The position numbers and the translations under genes are program-made. From Cavia porcellus (taxonomy: Eukaryota > Chordata > Mammalia > Rodentia > Caviidae), in contig NW_026947485.1 in assembly GCF_034190915.1 (NCBI RefSeq), positions 49,893,019 to 49,957,018 of the forward strand: a DNA stretch of 64,000 nt, read 5' to 3'. Shown here piece by piece: positions 58,100 through 64,000 of this stretch (its first letter is position 1; every line of letters starts with the position of its first letter). The notes under the pieces are model-generated. The model was given only the letters and a program-made list of their open reading frames with translations. It ran no database searches and was not told the origin of the DNA.

Positions 58100-59590
58100 A
58101 TATAAGGATTTTTATTGACACATGGTATTTTCTTACAGTAATAAATATAATGAGATCTTCTTAAGAGTTAGTTTGGAGTTGGAAAGGCAGTTTGCCCTTG
58201 TTAGGAACAGTCAGATTTCTTAACATCTTTTTCATCTGAGAGAAATGCAACTGAGAGGTATCTGTGTGCTGGCCAAGAATCACACAGATGTGCATAATGT
58301 CTGCATCAACCCCAATTCTTCTCTTTATACCATAAAGGTGACTCATGGCCCCTGGATCATATCACACTAGGTCCTCCCTGCCCTTATTTTAATGTAATAT
58401 ATCATAAAAATAGCTAGTGCCACAAAAAGTCAACATTTCAAATATAAAAATTATTTTATACAAATACAATTCATAATCATTTAAAAAATACAGCATTGTT
58501 GTATATAAGTTTGAAACATTATTAAAATAAATATTTCCTAGAGAAAATTTCATTTGCATCACAAAATTATAAAACAGAAGCATATAAAACTAGTTCATGA
58601 TTGAATCGTCTTCAGGGTGTTTCCTATTGACTCTCTCATTTGGTGTAGACAGTATAACGCACATATAGCTAGCCTGAAAACGCACTGCTACCATCCTGTA
58701 CCTCACTCAGGATGCTGAGATTTCCTGTGCGTTCACCCATAGCATCTATGGTTTATTTACCTACATATTGTGAACTTGGAGCTTTTGTGGTAAGAAATGT
58801 CCTGTACCAATTTTCACTAACACATTTTTCTATCCACTCTCTGGTTGAAAGGTTTTATGACTTAATTATCTCTAGGGATTGGAAAGGCATATCAGTGTTT
58901 GCATCAAGGAAGTCAGTCCATCCTCTACAGGGGAAAATAGCAACCATTTCTCAGGTCAGGTTGCATTCCAATTGTTTGCATTACTTAGATGTTTGGTAGA
59001 GCTGTGTGGTATCAACACTGATTTCTAGGATCTGGAAGTTCTCATTCCTGAGTGATCATTAGATGCTGAATGGTCATATTTTAATGGGCTATCTTGTGAC
59101 TCTTGCATATTGTAAGTATTTGCTTGGAAATGAGACAGCTGGAATGCTTAGTAGACAATATAGTTGTATGCCTACATACCTTAGAGAGAGGAGAGAAAAA
59201 GTAATACAAACTACATAAACCATCAAGCTGTTATTGATCATATCTCTAAGTAGCATGATTTCATTTCTCCAGTGATATAAATTAACAAGTTTTTCATTAA
59301 CAATAGGTTGCACAACTAAGCTTGTTGACATTTATAGCTGCCTTTCCAATTACTACCAAAGGACATGTGTTTTCAGGAAAATCTGGCTTGAAAAACACAA
59401 GTGTGAAATCTTCAAGGATTTGAAGTACCTTTCACACAATTTTACCCATGTGACTGTCCTTAGTTCCTCTTACCAAAATACTTCTTTTTTTTAAAAAAAA
59501 AAAAGCATCATCCATCCTTGTTTTCTGAAGCAGCTGATTTTTTCTCCATCTCCATAAACAAATGTCCCAAGCAAACATTTGCACTGGTTT
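58100..59590 (-). other. CFTR: CFTR 3' untranslated region
   Basis: From the stop codon leftwards to the AATAAA at 58111-58116, about 1.48 kb, close to the usual length of the CFTR 3'UTR. It contains a T8A12 run (59485-59504) about 90 bases past the stop. Open frames inside it are not supported as genes. Confidence 0.75.
58111..58116 (-). promoter_or_regulatory. CFTR: CFTR poly(A) signal AATAAA
   Basis: TTTATT on the + strand is AATAAA on the gene strand, at the position expected from CFTR 3'UTR length. Cleavage would be near 58090-58100. Confidence 0.6.
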
Positions 59591-62465
<2,875 letters not shown>

Positions 62466-62469
62466 TCCT

Positions 62470-62640
62470 GAGTACACCAGGTTTGGTGGCACATGACTGT
62501 AATCTCAGCACTCTGCAAGACTGAAACAGGATTACAAGTTTAAGCCCAGATTGGGAAATTTAATGAGACTTTGTCTCAAAATAAAAGTAAAGAAAAAGAG
62601 CTGGAGATACAGTGTGAAGGCCCTGGGTTCAATCCCCAGG

Positions 62641-62672
<32 letters not shown>
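62470..62672 (+). repeat. B1-ID composite SINE with (CA)n
   Basis: The B1 half ('ttggtggcacatgactgtaa', 'gagactttgtctcaaaa') is followed by an ID half ('gctggagatacagtg', 'ccctgggttcaatccccagg') and a (CA)14-type run at 62642-62670. Confidence 0.88.
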
Positions 62673-62734
62673 TACGCGCACATGAGAAAGAAAAGGTCCA
62701 GTTAAAGAGTGGAGCTCTGAAGTTTGAATGTTCA

Positions 62735-62905
62735 CTCCTCTACTCATTTGCTCATGACGTCAGGCATGTTACCTTAAGTCTCATGTGTCTCACATGTAAA
62801 AGAAGAAGAAAAGAAAACAATACCATCAACTTATGAGTTGCTGTAAAGATTAATCAAGCAAATTTGTGGAAAGAGGTTTCCACAGAGTCAAGCACAAGGT
62901 AAGTA
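62735..62905 (+). repeat. MIR SINE
   Basis: 'ctactcatttgctcatgacg', 'caggcatgttaccttaagtc', 'tcacatgtaaaagaag', then 'ctgtaaagattaatcaagc' follow the MIR order. Confidence 0.65.
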
Positions 62906-62909
62906 CAAA

Positions 62910-63310
62910 ATCATTACTAGGATTGTTGGAACTTGGGAAATCCCAAGGACACAAATTCAGGCAATAAAACACCAACTTAAAGGTGACAATAAAGTTTACA
63001 AAATCTGCCCTATTACAAGTTGCCTTGGAAAGTAAATTAACAGCATACTACAATACTATTAAGTTACGCTCACAATAACAGGGTGGAGATTTTGGTAAGC
63101 ATAGAGTATCCCCCTACAGTTTCATGTCAATCATACAGTAATTGCCGAAGGCCACCCTAAAACAGGTCCCTTAGTATGTTATACTTTGCACTTCCCTAAG
63201 GTAAGAGCTAAGCAAAATATGTTCTTCATTACAAGTAAATAATACTTAAATGTGTATTACAATCAGTTTTTAGAGGACAGAGTTTAAAAAGTAAATGACA
63301 TATATCACTG
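62910..63310. other. CFTR: CFTR intron, nothing recognised
   Basis: No feature supported. Confidence 0.45.
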
Positions 63311-63311
63311 T

Positions 63312-63445
63312 GATATGACCTTTTCAGTTTTTCTGGGAAAATACCCAGGAGGGGAATAGCTGGACTGAATGGAACTTCCAATCCTCGTCTTCTGAGAATT
63401 CTCCATACTGATTTCCACAGTGGTTGCATCAGTCTACACTCTACA
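63312..63445 (-). mobile_element. L1 ORF2 3'-end fragment
   Basis: 'gggaaaatacccaggagggg', 'ctgagaattctccatactga' and 'ttccacagtggttgcatca' are the reverse image of the L1 ORF2 C-terminal region. Confidence 0.82.
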
Positions 63446-63449
63446 TAAA

Positions 63450-63580
63450 CACGTACTTATGGATGTATGATTTCTGCTATTCACTAAATAATTCTATAGC
63501 CATTTGCATTTCAGTCTTTTGCTTTTCTTTGCCCGTAATACTTATCTCTTGAACAGTAATTTTTCACTTATCATTGTTCT
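63450..63580. other. CFTR intron, possible L1 continuation
   Basis: Short AT-rich block between the L1 and L2 pieces. Confidence 0.35.
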
Positions 63581-63584
63581 CCTC

Positions 63585-63705
63585 CCCTATTGGGCTGTGA
63601 ATTCCTTCAAGGCAGGGCCTACTATTATTTATTTTTTGAATTCCCAGGTCTATCATAGTACCTAGAATTTAATAAACTCTCATTACCAGAGTACTGAAGG
63701 AACAC
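63585..63705 (+). repeat. L2 LINE 3'-end fragment
   Basis: 'gggctgtgaattccttcaag', 'gcagggcctactatt', 'atagtacctagaatttaata' match the L2 3' consensus order. Confidence 0.7.
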
Positions 63706-64000
63706 ATAACATAGCAGTCTAGATGCAAAAAAACAGTAAATGACAGTGAAATTCACTAATTCAGGGGGGAATTTTGGAAAATTCCCATTTCAGAATATAG
63801 GAAATTAAATTAACAGTGTAAAATTCTTTTAGAATCCTATTCACTGGGGATAGGGCAATGTAAGTGAATAAATAAAATTGTGAATTCAATGAACATTTAT
63901 CAAATTTATAAAGCATGTGTTTTCTGCTACATTTTGTGATAGTCATTTGAAAGAAAATGGAAAAGATATAATGTTATTGTCACCAATTATATGTGCTGAT
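63706..64000. other. CFTR: CFTR intron to window edge
   Basis: AT-rich sequence, nothing recognised. Confidence 0.45.

Noticed and set aside
62642..62670. CA run considered as Z-DNA or regulatory element
   Set aside because: It is the expanded tail of a B1-ID SINE, an ordinary microsatellite.

Overview
This is an AT-rich, repeat-laden mammalian genomic window. It covers the tail-to-tail junction of two conserved genes: the 3' end of CTTNBP2 on the + strand at the left, and the 3' end of CFTR on the - strand at the right. The order and convergent orientation match the known mammalian locus. The repeats point to a rodent other than mouse or rat: tRNA-derived ID-type SINEs, B1 SINEs with an internal duplication, B1-ID composites, MaLR-type LTRs and L1s. 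The form of the ID element at 27.05-27.17 kb leans towards a hystricomorph (guinea pig or mole-rat relative), but the species call is tentative.

Left (1-13.3 kb): seven consecutive CTTNBP2 coding exons can be read from splice signals and matching phases (1276-1454, 3573-3778, 4107-4283, 6182-6245, 7342-7474, 8681-8782, 12389-12631). Their summed length is 1104 nt, an exact multiple of three, encoding the last 367 residues plus the stop. A 3'UTR of about 0.6 kb with poly(A) signals and four Pumilio-type octamers follows. The introns contain few recognisable repeats (MIR, ID, B1-ID, L2).

Middle (13.3-58.1 kb): about 45 kb with no supported protein-coding gene. It holds L1s of several ages, L2, MIR, MER5-like, SINE and MaLR LTR remnants. 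Three items stand out. A near-complete but dead L1 (28.70-34.72 kb) starts in an array of ~50-bp tandem units. A 2.37-kb ORF1-only 'half-L1' (47.21-49.57 kb) has a perfect 15-bp target-site duplication. A perfect 20-bp-arm palindrome lies at 45.34 kb. Two strong CTCF core motifs, at 10.41 kb and 50.91 kb, lie about 49.2 kb and 8.7 kb beyond the CFTR stop codon. That is close to the described human CFTR 3' domain boundary (+48.9 kb) and 3' insulator (+6.8 kb).

Right (58.1-64 kb): the last three CFTR exons (- strand; 61737-61909, 60939-61044, 59591-59791 coding) give the distal half of nucleotide-binding domain 2 and the C-terminal tail with its PDZ ligand. A 3'UTR of about 1.5 kb follows. The 173- and 106-nt exon sizes and the 201-nt terminal coding segment match the known CFTR gene structure. 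No bacterial-style genes, CRISPR arrays, tRNA or rRNA genes were seen.
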